A program made the translations under genes and the position numbers. From positions 3,712,767 through 3,776,766 of the forward strand of contig NC_089823.1 in assembly GCF_035046505.1 (NCBI RefSeq): a DNA stretch of 64,000 nucleotides, written 5' to 3'. The DNA comes from Tiliqua scincoides. Its lineage: Eukaryota; Chordata; Lepidosauria; Squamata; Scincidae. The number at the start of each line of letters is the position of its first letter. The stretch's first letter is position 1. The notes below the pieces were generated by a model. That model had not been told where the DNA came from. It saw only the letters and a program-made list of their open reading frames with translations, and ran no database searches. Positions 1 through 9,359 of the stretch are shown here, one piece after another.

Positions 1-505
1 CCACATCCTGTGGCAAGGAGTTCCACAGAGCAACCACACGCTGAGTAAAGAAATATTTTCTTTTGTCTGTTCTAACTCTCCCAACACTCAATTTTAGTGG
101 ATGTCCCCTGGTTCTGGTGTTATGTGAGAGTGTAAAGAGCATTTCCCTATCCACTCTGTCCATCCCCTGCATAATTTTGTATGTTTCAATCATGTCCCCC
201 CTCAGGCGCCTCTTTTCTAGGCTGAAGAGGCCCAAACGCCGTAGCCTTTCCTCATAAGGAAGGTGCCCCAGCCCCGTAATCATCTTAGTCGCTCTCTTTT
301 GCACCTTTTCCATTTCCACTATGTCTTTTTTGAGATGTGGCGACCAGAACTGGACACAATACTCCAGGTGTGGCCTTACCATCGATTTGTACAACGGCAT
401 TATAATATTAGCCGTTTTGTTCTCAAAACCTTTTCTTTTGTTCTCAATACCTTTTCTAATGATCCCAAGCATAGAATTGGCCAAAAGGACAAAGAGGCAA
501 CAGGC
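1..505 (-). mobile_element. CR1/L3-type LINE, 3' part (runs off left edge)
   Basis: Read on the minus strand this encodes the C-terminal tail seen in the longer CR1 copies of this window (conserved pieces such as [13 protein letters not shown] and [15 protein letters not shown]). It starts outside the window and fades at about 505. It lies in the DNAJB13 intron after exon 2. Orientation and family are clear; the exact inner border is not. Confidence 0.85.
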
Positions 506-1083
506 ATGTTGGTCAGGGGTAGGTTTTTTCGCACAAAAATGTGTTGCAGGCAAGTTGGGGGCTGACAGAGATCACATCATGGGAAAGGGGAGAGGCAGAG
601 CTACCAGTCTGTCTATGCACATACACACTCAGACCCACACCATCTTGGCCTTTCCCTGTGCCTTCTTCTATTCTCCCCCTCCTCAAACTAATTGTCGTCT
701 TCCTCCTCTTTTGGCACAGATATGTACACAGACATTTCCTCTCACATAACTGTACACAGTTTAGAACGCACACAGGCACACTCCCACCTTATGAGCCTAC
801 ATAATTGAGCATGTAGTGTTCAGATTGTGAAAGAAAAGGGATTCTGTGTACTGGATACTGCTGAATGACATGGCTAGGGCAGTTTTTTCTCTCTAAACTT
901 TCTGGAAACATCCAAAGCAATTATTTTAGCCCACATTTGTGAGATATGCATTTGTTGGAACCCTGACAGTTGCGTGATGCCCACTGCCCTAATATTCTGT
1001 CTATACTGAACCAGAACTTCAGTTTTACAGATCTTCTCAAAGAGCACAGAACTCAAGAGCCAACAACCCTGCATCCTACTTAC
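506..1083. other. DNAJB13 intron 2, no further feature
   Basis: Unique-looking intronic sequence between the CR1 fragment and exon 2. I looked for DNAJB13 exon 3 here on the minus strand and did not find it, so exon 3 is presumably beyond the left edge. Confidence 0.5.
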
Positions 1084-1187
1084 GATCACTCAAGACATCG
1101 TAGGCTTCTGCAAGCTGCTTGAACTTCTCACGTGCCCAGGGCTCCTTGTTTTTATGAGGGTGGTACTTCAGAGCAAGTTTCCTATAC
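1084..1187 (-). CDS. DNAJB13: DNAJB13 exon 2
   Basis: 104 nt, preceded by a TTTTGCAG acceptor and followed by a GTAAGT donor. It completes the Ala codon split after exon 1 and encodes J-domain helix II, the altered HPH loop and helix III (AEAYDVLSD). Confidence 0.95.
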
Positions 1188-1230
1188 CTGCAAAACACAG
1201 CAGAAGACTGGCTTTTTGTGCCACGCACGC

Positions 1231-1265
<35 letters not shown>

Positions 1266-4127
1266 GAATGTCCTTTTCTTTCTCCCCAAACATGTAAATT
1301 TAATGTTTTTTAAAGAGGCCTGAAACCATTAATTACCAAGGCTGCAATCCTATGCACACTTGCCTAGGAGTAACCCCATTGAACACAGTGGGACTTTTTT
1401 CCAAATGAGCATGAGTAGGATTGTGCCCCCCCATGGGGGGGGTGCAGGGGGTAATTTATACCAGGGCCCAGGGTCAAAAAGGGGGCCCAGGAGGCAAAGG
1501 AGAGGGCCCAGAAATGTCCTGGGATCCTACATTTTCTTATCTCACCAGGGCCCATGAGAAGAGGCTGGGGGGGGGGGGCAGATGGACACTGACTTCTGGT
1601 CAAAAGAGCAGCCCAGGAGCCAAAGGAGGGGAACCAAAATTTCCTGGGATCTCAGAAAATATTTGAATATATTGTGTTAAGAACATGCATTCTACATTTT
1701 TTAAACCTACATAGTTTTATATATTGCAATTTGTAGAAATTATGATCCAGTGATCAAATGGAATTCTGGTCCCATGGAGAAGGGAAGGGGCCCTAAAGAA
1801 ACTTTGCACCCCCTGATAAAATTGTCCTCAGCGGCCCTGCCTGGACCTTTGCTCTCTCTCGACTACACATTTGTATGGAGATGTGAGAATTGACTCTTTT
1901 TGCATTGAGACAGACAGTGGTACCCCCATCATGTCATTCCTTTGCCCAGAGAGAGCCAAAGGGTCCAGGCACAGGAGCCTTTGAAGAGCTTTAGAGTGCA
2001 GAGCTATCAGTTCCTTCAGGCTTCTGAGTTACAATTTGTGGCTCTGCTTGGTTTTCATCCTACTTGTGACCAGTGGCGTAGCTAGAGGGGATGCAAAGCA
2101 CTAAGTTTTGCAGGTGCTGTACAAGCAGTCCCCCTCCCCTTCGGAGCCAGGCATACGCCTCCATTTCGCTCCCCTGCCCGGAATGACTCCGAAGGGGAGG
2201 GAGAGGGGCCACTTGCATGGCATGGTGAGGCTCCCTGCAAAACTTAGTGCTTTGCACCCCCTCTAGCCACGCCACTGCTTGTGACTTTATTGCCGTGCTC
2301 CTGAAAACTGCCTTTGTGTGAACTACTTGACAACCCAACCCTATGCACATCTACTCAGGAGTAAGTCTAACTGAATTCAATGGGGCTTACTCCCAGGATA
2401 GCCCAGGAAATAATATTACCAGCCTATGACTGAAAAAATTATCCCATTATATGGTAGTTATCCTATTATATTATCCTATTATTCTTATAATAGATAATAT
2501 CCTATTAGTTGGCAACCTTCAGTCTCGAAAGACTATGGTATCGCGCACTGAATGGTGGTTCTGGAACAGCGTCTAGTGTGGCTGCAAAGGCCGATTTGGG
2601 AGTGACAATCCCTTCCACACTGGGAGCAAGTGCACTCTGTCCCTGGTCTGTCTCCCTGGCTATGGGCCTTCCTTCTTTACCTCTTTGCCTCAGTCTGTTG
2701 GCCAAGTGTCTCTTCAAACTGGGAAAGGCCATGCTGCACAGCCTGCCTCCAAGCGGGCCGCTCAGAGGCCAGGGTTTCCCACTTGTTGAGGTCCACTCCT
2801 AAGGCCTTCAGATCCCTCTTGCAGATGTCCTTGTATCACAGCTGTGGTCTACCTGTAGGGCGCTTTGAGACTTTGTTGTTGTTGAGACTTTGTTGTTGTT
2901 GAGTAAGTTGAGTTGTAAGTTGAGTTGTAAGTTGTAACTCAACTTTGTAAGTTGAGTTCCTTACACGCATGGAGACTACTGGCTCCAGCTCTGCTCCCAG
3001 ATACAGATAGCAGCTGACACGGGCAACATCAAGGGGATGTGTGACGGTATCAAGCAGGCCCTAGGTCCAACACAGAAGAAAATTGCCCTCTGAAGTCTGC
3101 AACAGGCGAGGTCATCCAGGATTGGGCGCAGCAGATGGAACGCTGGGTGCAGCACTACTCTGAGCTATATTCCAGAGAAAATGTAGTCACTGAAGAAGCG
3201 CTGGACAACATTGAGTGCCTGCCTGTGCTGGAGGAGCTTGACAGTGAACCAACCCTAGAAGAACTTCACATGGCCCTGGACTCCCTTGCCTTTGGCAAGG
3301 CACCTGGAAAAGACAGCAACCCTGCTGAAGTCCTAAAGTGCTGCAAAGAGATCATCGTCACTGAGCTGCATGAAATCCTCTGTCTCTGCTGGAGAGAAGG
3401 TGGAGTACCTCAGGACATGAGGGATGCAAACATCATCACGCTGTACAAGAACAAAGGCGACAGGGGTGACTGCAACAACTACCGTGGCATCTCTCTCCTT
3501 AGCCTTGTAGGAAAGTTGTTTGCCCAAGTTGCACTAAAGAGGCTCCAGGTACTTGCAGAGAGTGTTTATCAGGATAATAGGATAATAATAATAGTTCATA
3601 ATTTTTTATGAATAGGATATTAATGGGATAATAATAATTCATAAATTTTAAATGAATGTGTTTTAATCGGGATCCAATAGGGTGTTTTATGGTTTTATAT
3701 ATACTATCAATATTTTGGTACTGTTTTATTGTTTTATTTGTAAGCCGCCTTGAGCGCCCTTAGTGGGGTAGAAAGGCGAGTATAAATTATAAACCTAACT
3801 GCCTATCTGTCAGTAAACGCAATAGGGTTGCAGCCTTAAGTGCTCCAGTTGTGACCTCTTGTGGAGGTCCAGACAGAAGTTTCCACAATAAATACTTATT
3901 TGCACAGCCACACAGAATGCAAAGCCCAGAAGCAGCCAGACACGTGTCAACACACACGTGCACGCAAACACGCATGGGTAACGCGTGCACACGTTGCACA
4001 AGACACGTGTGCATTCAGGGCTTTTGTTTCTGAGCCCCCCCCCCCCACCCGCAGCTCACGCCTTCTTGATGTCGGCATCCTTGGCACTGCGGGTGAGGTC
4101 CAGCACCGCGTAGTAGTCCTGCCCCAT
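1084..4127 (-). CDS. DNAJB13: DnaJ (Hsp40) homolog subfamily B member 13, partial (exons 1-2)
   Basis: DNAJB13 is an axonemal J-domain protein of the radial spoke of motile cilia and sperm flagella; human loss causes primary ciliary dyskinesia. Two minus-strand exons are present. Exon 1 (4127-4060) encodes [20 protein letters not shown] then KK. Exon 2 (1187-1084) continues with [17 protein letters not shown] and ends in AEAYDVLSD. Both junctions are canonical: donor GTGAGC after 4060, acceptor CAG before 1187, donor GTAAGT below 1084. Together they cover most of the J domain (helices I-III). The loop that in typical J proteins is HPD reads HPH here (codons 1162-1154). Human DNAJB13 has HPL at this place, so a degenerate motif is normal for the family. 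The remaining exons, with the substrate-binding domains, lie off the left edge. PAAF1 follows upstream on the same strand. Confidence 0.96.
1221..1265. repeat. (CT)n microsatellite
   Basis: Nearly pure CT dinucleotide run with two G interruptions, in DNAJB13 intron 1 about 35 bp from exon 2. On the gene strand it is an AG-rich stretch just upstream of the acceptor region. Confidence 0.9.
1341..1426. repeat. Short palindromic interspersed repeat (~85 bp family)
   Basis: Begins GCTGCAATCCTATGCACACT and ends near GTAGGATTGTGCC. The ends are roughly inverted, with an inner palindrome around CCCCATTGAACACAGTGGG. The same pattern recurs at 2331, 23822, 53845, 54172 and, three times in tandem, at 56106. 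It looks like a MITE-type or SINE-fragment family common in squamates; I cannot assign it to a superfamily. Confidence 0.65.
1427..1842. repeat. Unclassified interspersed repeat
   Basis: Two partly similar segments (GGGCCCAGG...TTTCCTGGGATC at about 1466-1530 and 1600-1655), G-runs, and an end reading CAGCGGCCCTG at about 1830-1840. The terminal motif resembles short DNA elements. No coding capacity is visible. Confidence 0.35.
2071..2277. mobile_element. Short hAT-like non-autonomous DNA element, 207 bp, with perfect 8-bp TSD
   Basis: Termini are inverted: CAGTGGCGTAGCTAGAGGGG at the left, and the complement of that sequence (CCCCCTCTAGCCACGCCACTG) at the right. The direct repeat CTTGTGAC flanks it at 2063-2070 and 2278-2285. 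An 8-bp duplication and CAGNGG-type ends fit the hAT superfamily. The interior is largely self-complementary, so the element can fold back on itself. There is no transposase. Relatives lie at 4442, 25900, 27180 and 46068. Confidence 0.88.
2331..2402. repeat. Short palindromic interspersed repeat
   Basis: Another copy of the ~85-bp family: CAACCCAACCCTATGCACAT at the left and a core TGAATTCAATGGGGCTTACT at the right. Confidence 0.6.
2509..3570. mobile_element. RTE-like LINE copy, 5' part inverted relative to 3' part
   Basis: 2509-2866 is the 3' end of the RTE-like LINE on the minus strand (starts TTGGCAACCTTCAGTCTCG; encodes the terminal zinc-finger region). 2974-3570 is an internal segment of the same LINE on the plus strand, encoding [18 protein letters not shown] and the start of the RT domain ([20 protein letters not shown]). 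Between them 2867-2973 is low-complexity filler made of TTGTTG and AAGTTGAGTTGT units. Facing segments with filler fit twin-primed reverse transcription, although two independent insertions are possible. It lies in DNAJB13 intron 1. Confidence 0.85.
3610..3800 (+). mobile_element. L2-type LINE 3' tail fragment
   Basis: Contains the typical tail GTAAGCCGCCTTGAGCGCCC and then AGGCGAGTATAAAT. It has no coding part and directly follows the AT-rich flank of the rearranged RTE-like copy. Confidence 0.6.
4060..4127 (-). CDS. DNAJB13: DNAJB13 exon 1 (start codon)
   Basis: ATG at 4127-4125 in a good context (ACCATGG). 22 codons plus two bases, ending at a GTGAGC donor. It encodes [21 protein letters not shown]-domain helix I, with the N-terminal Met-Gly-Gln-Asp-Tyr-Tyr signature of the gene. 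Confidence 0.96.
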
Positions 4128-4171
4128 GGTGGATGCAGGATGCTTTTCACCCAGACCCAGCCCAGCCTCCC

Positions 4172-4183
4172 GTTGCTAGGGAC
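4172..4183. promoter_or_regulatory. RFX X-box-like motif
   Basis: GTTGCTAGGGAC, close to the RFX consensus (inverted half-sites of GTTGCC / GGCAAC type), 45 bp upstream of the DNAJB13 start codon. RFX factors with FOXJ1 drive motile-cilia genes, so the site fits the gene's job. Confidence 0.6.
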
Positions 4184-4215
4184 GCCGTCCGGCCCAGCCC
4201 CCAGCCGGGCGAGGT

Positions 4216-4234
4216 GCATTGTGGGATCCGTAGT
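4216..4234 (-). promoter_or_regulatory. ZNF143/STAF-like binding motif
   Basis: On the minus strand this reads ACTACGGATCCCACAATGC, close to the ZNF143 consensus of ACTACA-NN-TCCCA-NN-ATGC type. It is about 90 bp upstream of the DNAJB13 start codon. Such sites are common at housekeeping promoters. Confidence 0.6.
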
Positions 4235-4441
4235 TCTCCCCACCCAGGAGCTTCTGCAGTTCAGGGGCCCTCAACCTTCCACTGCACACTCACCCTCCCC
4301 CTTGCAAGAGCACAGAGGGGCGGAGGGGGTGCCTGCCTGCTCCTGCAATCTCATGCCTGCTTACTCAAAAGGTAGGCTCCCCATAGCAAAATGAGGCTGG
4401 CTGCCAGCCAGGTGAGAGTCCATAAGATTGCACTGTTGGGC

Positions 4442-4745
4442 AGCGGCATAGCTGGAGGGGGTGCAAAGCACCACCTTTTGCACGGAGCCTCACTGTGCAA
4501 GAAACTGCTCACTGCAAGCGGTTCCAATGCAATGCAATGCAGGAGCACAGCCAGATGGGGCGCGAAGCACTACGTGTTGCACGGGGCCTCACCACAAGCA
4601 TGCAAGTGGCCCCTTCCCTTTCTCGGAGCCCTTCTGGGTGGTGAGAGCAAAACAGAGGCAAACACAAGGAATTAAATGCAATGCGATACCATAGCTAGAG
4701 GGGGTGCAAAGCACTATGTATTGCACAGAGCCTGACCGCAGGTCA
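4442..4745. repeat. Cluster of three hAT-like end fragments
   Basis: Three same-direction copies of the GGCATAGCTGGAGGGGGTGC-type terminus followed by GCAAAGCAC occur at about 4443, 4544 and 4686. They look like degraded or stacked copies of the family intact at 2071-2277. A clean element border is not visible. Confidence 0.5.
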
Positions 4746-6030
4746 AAGTCTGCTAGCTGGCAATATTTACAGTTGCACCATTTATTAGTTTCTAAATTTG
4801 GTCCCTCTGCATTATCTGCTTCACAAACCCCCCCACTTCTAGACATACTTATGCAGTCTGTTGATATGAAGAAGCCAGTAATGTTTGTTTATAAGAATCT
4901 AATGTCGTGTACTAAGTCTGATACACGTTTGCTTCGAATTAAATGGAATTCTGAATTGGAATGCCCTATCCTGGGTGAGCAATGGGCTGTGGCACTTAAT
5001 ATACAGGCAATATCTAGAGATCTTAAATTACGCCTAATACAGCAAAAAATACTCTTTAGAATATACTGGACGCCACAGCGGCTACTTCTTAAAGGACATG
5101 GTAAGGAACCTAGATGTTTGAGTTTGAATGCTTGTGTGTTGGCATCCTTCAGTCTCGGACGACCATGGTGTCACGCTCTGAGTGGTGGTTCTGGAACAGA
5201 GTGTCCTCTCCAGTGTGTGAAGCCTGGGTAAAGTAGGTATGGAGGATAGGCTGTTTCCCATGCAGCAAATCCCCCCTCTCCACCTCGCTGAAATGATCCA
5301 ATGGAAAGGCAGAGGCATTGTTTCCATTGGTTGGAAAGGTTGGTTCCAGCGGCATCGCAGGAGTTGCCAGAACGTGACTGTTTTCAGCCATGAACTGCCT
5401 CAGGGACTCCAGCTCCGGATTTTGCCTCGAGGTTGACTCCTGAAGCCTTTTCCATAACTGGATGTAGCCACAAGGCAGTGGAGGTTTAGGATCAGAGTTT
5501 TCCTTCTCTTAGATGAGCTGCCTTCCCAGGCTGACAAGTCCCATCTACCCAGTGGCTGTTTAGTCGCCTCTTACGACAAGTACAGCCAAACTGAGGGCCT
5601 ATTCTTATCCCCAGCCCCCAGGGAGTTTGAATGCTATACTTACACATATGTTGTGGTCATGTCCTGGTATCGTAAGCTTTTGGGATGAAATAATTAATAT
5701 TATAAAGACAGTGCTACAGCAACCTTTAATTTTTACAGATATGTATGTAATTCTTAATTATCTACCTATTATCTGGAGACTCACACCTGGACAATTGAAG
5801 TGAACCCTCTGTGCCGTCACCGTAGCAAAAAGACTTATATTATTTCATTGGAAGGAGAGATGCCCACCTACATATGCCCAATGGACGAACAACATTTTAC
5901 ATTTATCAGTACTCGAGCGAATGGCCTAGTGGCCGTCAACTGCGTATGGATTTATTTGAGGATATCTGGAGGCCATTCTTTGACATAATAACATAAGCCT
6001 CATGAAGTGTTGATATGTAGATACTCTGGT
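4745..6030 (+). mobile_element. L1-clade (Tx1/L1-like) LINE, ORF2 C-terminal fragment, interrupted
   Basis: The plus strand encodes an L1-type ORF2 tail: YLQLHHLL near 4765, RLIQQKILFRIYWTPQRL near 5030-5085, then after the interruption THMLWSCPGIVSFW (about 5640-5680) and AKRLILFHWKERCPPTYAQW (about 5825-5885). At least one in-frame stop separates parts of the tail, so it is a decayed fragment. A compact RTE-derived element (5133-5623) sits inside it. Confidence 0.8.
5133..5623 (-). mobile_element. Compact non-autonomous element made of both ends of the RTE-like LINE
   Basis: On the minus strand it starts with the 5' UTR of the RTE-like LINE (CCCTGGGGGCTGGGGATAAG, about 420 bp) and jumps to its last ~60 bp (TGTTCCAGAACCACC... 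GGATGCCAACA). The direct repeat AGTTTGAATGCT lies at 5121-5132 and 5624-5635, a perfect 12-bp target-site duplication in the host L1 fragment. The element is therefore a complete inserted unit of about 490 bp. A second copy with the same internal junction lies at 56979-57445. It has no coding capacity and must have been moved by proteins supplied in trans. Confidence 0.88.
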
Positions 6031-6041
6031 CAGTAAGTAAG

Positions 6042-7606
6042 TTGGCAACCTTCAGTCTCAAAAGACTATAGTATCGCGCTCTGAATGGTGGTTCTGGAAC
6101 AGCATCTAGTGTGGCTGAAAAGGCCGATTTGGGAGTGACAATCTCTTCCACACTGGGAACAAATGTATTCTGTCCCTGGTCTGTCTCCCTGGCTATGGGC
6201 CTTCCTTCTTTGCCTCTTTGCCTCAGTCTGTTGGCCAAGTGTCTCTTCAAACTGGGAAAGGCCATGCTGCACAGCCTGCCTCCAAGCGGGCCGCTCAGAG
6301 GCCAGGGTTTCCCACTTGTTGAGGTCCATCCCTAAGGCCTTCAGATCCCTCTTGCAGATGTCCTTGTATCGCAGCTGTGGTCTACCTGTAGGGCGCTTTC
6401 CTTGCATGAGTTCTCCATAGAGGAGAGCCTTTGGGATCCGGCCATCATCCATTCTCACGACATGACCGAGCCAATGCAGGCGTCTCTGTTTCAGCAGTGC
6501 ATACATGCTAGGGATTCCAGCTCGTTCCAGGACTGTGTTGTTTGGAACTTTGTCCTGCCAGGTGATACCGAGGATGCGTCGGAGGCAGCGCATGTGGAAA
6601 GCGCTCAGTTTCCTCTCCTGTTGTGAGCGAAGAGTCCATGACTCGCTGCAGTACAGAAGTGTACTCAGGATGCAAGCTCTGTGGACCTGGATCTTGGTAT
6701 GTTCCGTCAGCTTCTTGTTGGACCAGACTCTCTTTGTGAGTCTGGAAAACATGGTAGCTGCTTTACCGATGCACTTGTTTAGCTCGGTATCGAGAGAAAG
6801 AGTGTCGGAGATCGTTGAGCCAAGGTACACAAAGTCATGGACAACCTCCAGTTCATGCTCAGAGATTGTAATGCAGGGAGGTGAGTCCACATCCTGAACC
6901 ATGACCTGTGTTTTCTTAAGGCTGATTGTCAATCCAAAATCTTGGCAGGCCTTGCTAAAACGATCCATGAACTGCTGGAGATCTTTGGCAGAGTGGGTAG
7001 TGACAGCTGCATCGTCGGCAAAGAGGAAGTCACGCAGGCATTTCAGCTGGACTTTGGACTTTGCTCTCAGTCTGGAGAGGTTGAAGAGCTTTCCACCTGA
7101 TCTGGTCCGGAGATAGATGCCTTCTGTTGCAGTTCCAAAGGCCTGCTTCAGCAGGACAGCGAAGAAAATCCCAAACAAGGTTGGCGCAAGAACACAGCCC
7201 TGCTTCACTCCGCTTCGGATGTCAAAAGGGTCTGATGTGGAGCCATCGAAGACAACAGTGCCCTTCATGTCCTTGTGGAAAGATCTGATGATGCTGAGGA
7301 GCCTGGGTGGACATCCGATCTTGGGGAGAATCTTGAAGAGGCTGTCTCTGCTGACCAGGTCGAAAGCCTTCCTGAGATCTATGAAGGCTATAAAGAGTGG
7401 CTGTCGTTGTTCCCTGCATTTCTCCTGCAGTTGTCTAAGGGAGAATACCGTATCAGTGGTGGACCTGTTGGCTCGGAATCCGCACTGCGATTCTGGATAG
7501 ACGCTCTCTGCAAGTACCTGGAGCCTCTTTAGTGCAACTCAGGCAAACAGCTTTCCTACAACGCTGAGAGAGATGCCATGGTAGTTGTTGCAGTCACCCG
7601 TCACCT
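6042..7606 (-). mobile_element. RTE-like LINE, 5'-truncated, with long open RT frame
   Basis: The 3' end is at 6042 (TTGGCAACCTTCAGTCTC), truncated 5' at about 7606. The frame is open for about 490 codons from 7538 to 6066. It covers RT motifs ([33 protein letters not shown], catalytic FADD in LFADDAAVT), the thumb/connection ([31 protein letters not shown]) and a terminal finger [20 protein letters not shown]-like. One in-frame TGA lies just upstream (7541-7539). The endonuclease part is absent. Clade: RTE-like (perhaps RTE-X), judged from the [11 protein letters not shown] and [10 protein letters not shown] blocks. Confidence 0.9.
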
Positions 7607-8880
7607 CTGAGGCTGAGCAGGGAGGAGGCATATGGAAGTGTGCAGAGGGGGAGGGGGAGAGGGAGGGATTGCAGAGGCTGAGCAGGGAGGAGGCAAACGT
7701 TTCCCATAATGAGGCAGCCCTAATGAATAGCCTCAAGGCTTGAGGGTCTTAGTTATGGGACTCAGCCTTCACCTGCCCCCCCATCTGTCATTGGCAGACT
7801 TGGAAAAAAACACATCCAAAAAAAGACGTTCATACATTTATCTCCCTCTATCTACACAAGCTTGTAAACTGCAGAGCTCAGGTCTTTGCAGGGAGGTAGC
7901 AGCAATCTGATTTTTGAATAGCTTCAGGGATTGAGACAATTAGTTCTCTGATGGTTCCATCACCCCTGTTTTCTTTGGAGGCTCTGTGAGACCCACCTGA
8001 AATCAGGTCCCAAGTGGGTCCCCATAGTTTGAGAAATGCTGCTTAAACTGCCTTGTGAGGTACAAGCCAAGCAGTGAGGTGGGAGGGAGCTGGGGAAGGA
8101 GATGTTTTCATCTAGGTCAGAGGGGGTTGGACTGAACTACCAGCCTAATACCATGTAGTTAAACTGAGATCATGCTTGAGGAGGTTTATGTTAATTTATT
8201 TCCCTGCCGTATCTGTATGAGGTGCAATACCTGTAGGAGCCAATTAAAACAGAGCAAGTAACATGCTACTGGGCCAGCCTCTGAGTGGAACAGAATTTGC
8301 TTTCAGTTGCTCCCTTGGATTTTATGAGTGGAAGTGGGTGTGGGAGGGTAGCTGGTTCTTTTGGACAGTGCAGGTAACACTAAAAATACATTGCCAAAGA
8401 TTGGTGGAGCTGTAGCATTGCAACAGCTGCAGAGGCGAACTACAAATCCTGCAAGCTGGTTGTTATGCCTTCCACTGTTCCACAATCATGCTCAAAGTAA
8501 CTTCTATATCTCCATTATGTGATTAGATAACAGAGCTGAGCAGAAATTTCTGTCAAAAATAAAAGGGAACCCAGTAAGGTTTTTTTTTAAAAGTTATCTG
8601 TAACTTTTATTGGAAATCAAACAGTAAGAGTGGAGGCTTAAAAATAAAAAAAATCAATGAATGCCCTTCCTGACAGAATGAATTTAACTTTAAAAGCAGC
8701 TGGTTATTAAAAGCAGCTTTCTAGGTGGAAACAGAAAACTGACAAAGTGCTTTCTGATAAGCAACAAGAATCATCAGGAAGAAGTAATTCTGGGAGGAAG
8801 ACAGGCAGTGAAAACAAACGTGTTCTGCAGTTTTGGTCTCTGGTCAGGAAAGAGACAAAGCTAAGGCCTGGAGGAGTTGC
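7607..8880. other. Intergenic stretch, no feature recognised
   Basis: Between the RTE-like copy and the PAAF1 3' end. There is a short GAGGCTGAGCAGGGAGGAGG unit repeated at 7611 and 7674 and a T-run near 8581. I see no exon, RNA gene or recognisable element. Confidence 0.4.
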
Positions 8881-8895
8881 AAAAAACACGTTCCT

Positions 8896-8901
8896 TTTAT
8901 T
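8896..8901 (-). terminator. Candidate PAAF1 polyadenylation signal
   Basis: AATAAA on the minus strand, 381 bp past the PAAF1 stop codon. A second AATAAA lies at 8611-8606, so the used site is uncertain. Confidence 0.45.
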
Positions 8902-9281
8902 GAAGTTTGCTGGCCTTGGTTTTTCTTGCACACACCAGTCCCTTTCCCCTCTCTTAGGAACAAACAACAGCCACCCGATGAGATACGAAAGACTTTTACA
9001 GAAACAAGAATGAATGTTCCCGGTTGCTCAGTGCAGGAAAATGGTGTAATTGCACAAGGTGGTTTCATTTTACATTCCTCAGCAGGCGGTTTACCTACAG
9101 CAGAATCTTGGATTTTATCTTAACATGGTCTTCAGGCCTCACACATGTATCTTTCCAATCTTGCCACAGCACAAAACCCTGGAAACTCAGCACTGGTATG
9201 GCTTGCTTCAAAGTGGTGTTTTTAAGTAATCCCTGAAATATGTCCAGTATTTGTAGTCCAGTATTCATAGCTCCAATCCAG

Positions 9282-9359
9282 TCAGAGATCTGAAAGCTGG
9301 TATCTCCTTACTGTCCCATCTCTGCAACACGTATATATCTGCTTCTCCCACGTAGCCAT
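9282..9359 (-). CDS. PAAF1: PAAF1 exon 12 (last coding)
   Basis: Acceptor TTTTTAG, 25 codons and TGA at 9284-9282. Encodes MATWEKQIYTCCRDG and the C-terminus RRYQLSDL (residues 368-392). Confidence 0.96.
   Translation of the reverse strand: MATWEKQIYTCCRDGTVRRYQLSDL

Larger units (their letters stand above)
4128..4250 (-). promoter_or_regulatory. DNAJB13 promoter region, GC-rich
   Basis: GC- and CpG-richer segment directly upstream of the DNAJB13 start codon. It holds an X-box-like site and a ZNF143-like site (listed separately). No TATA box is evident. Confidence 0.6.
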
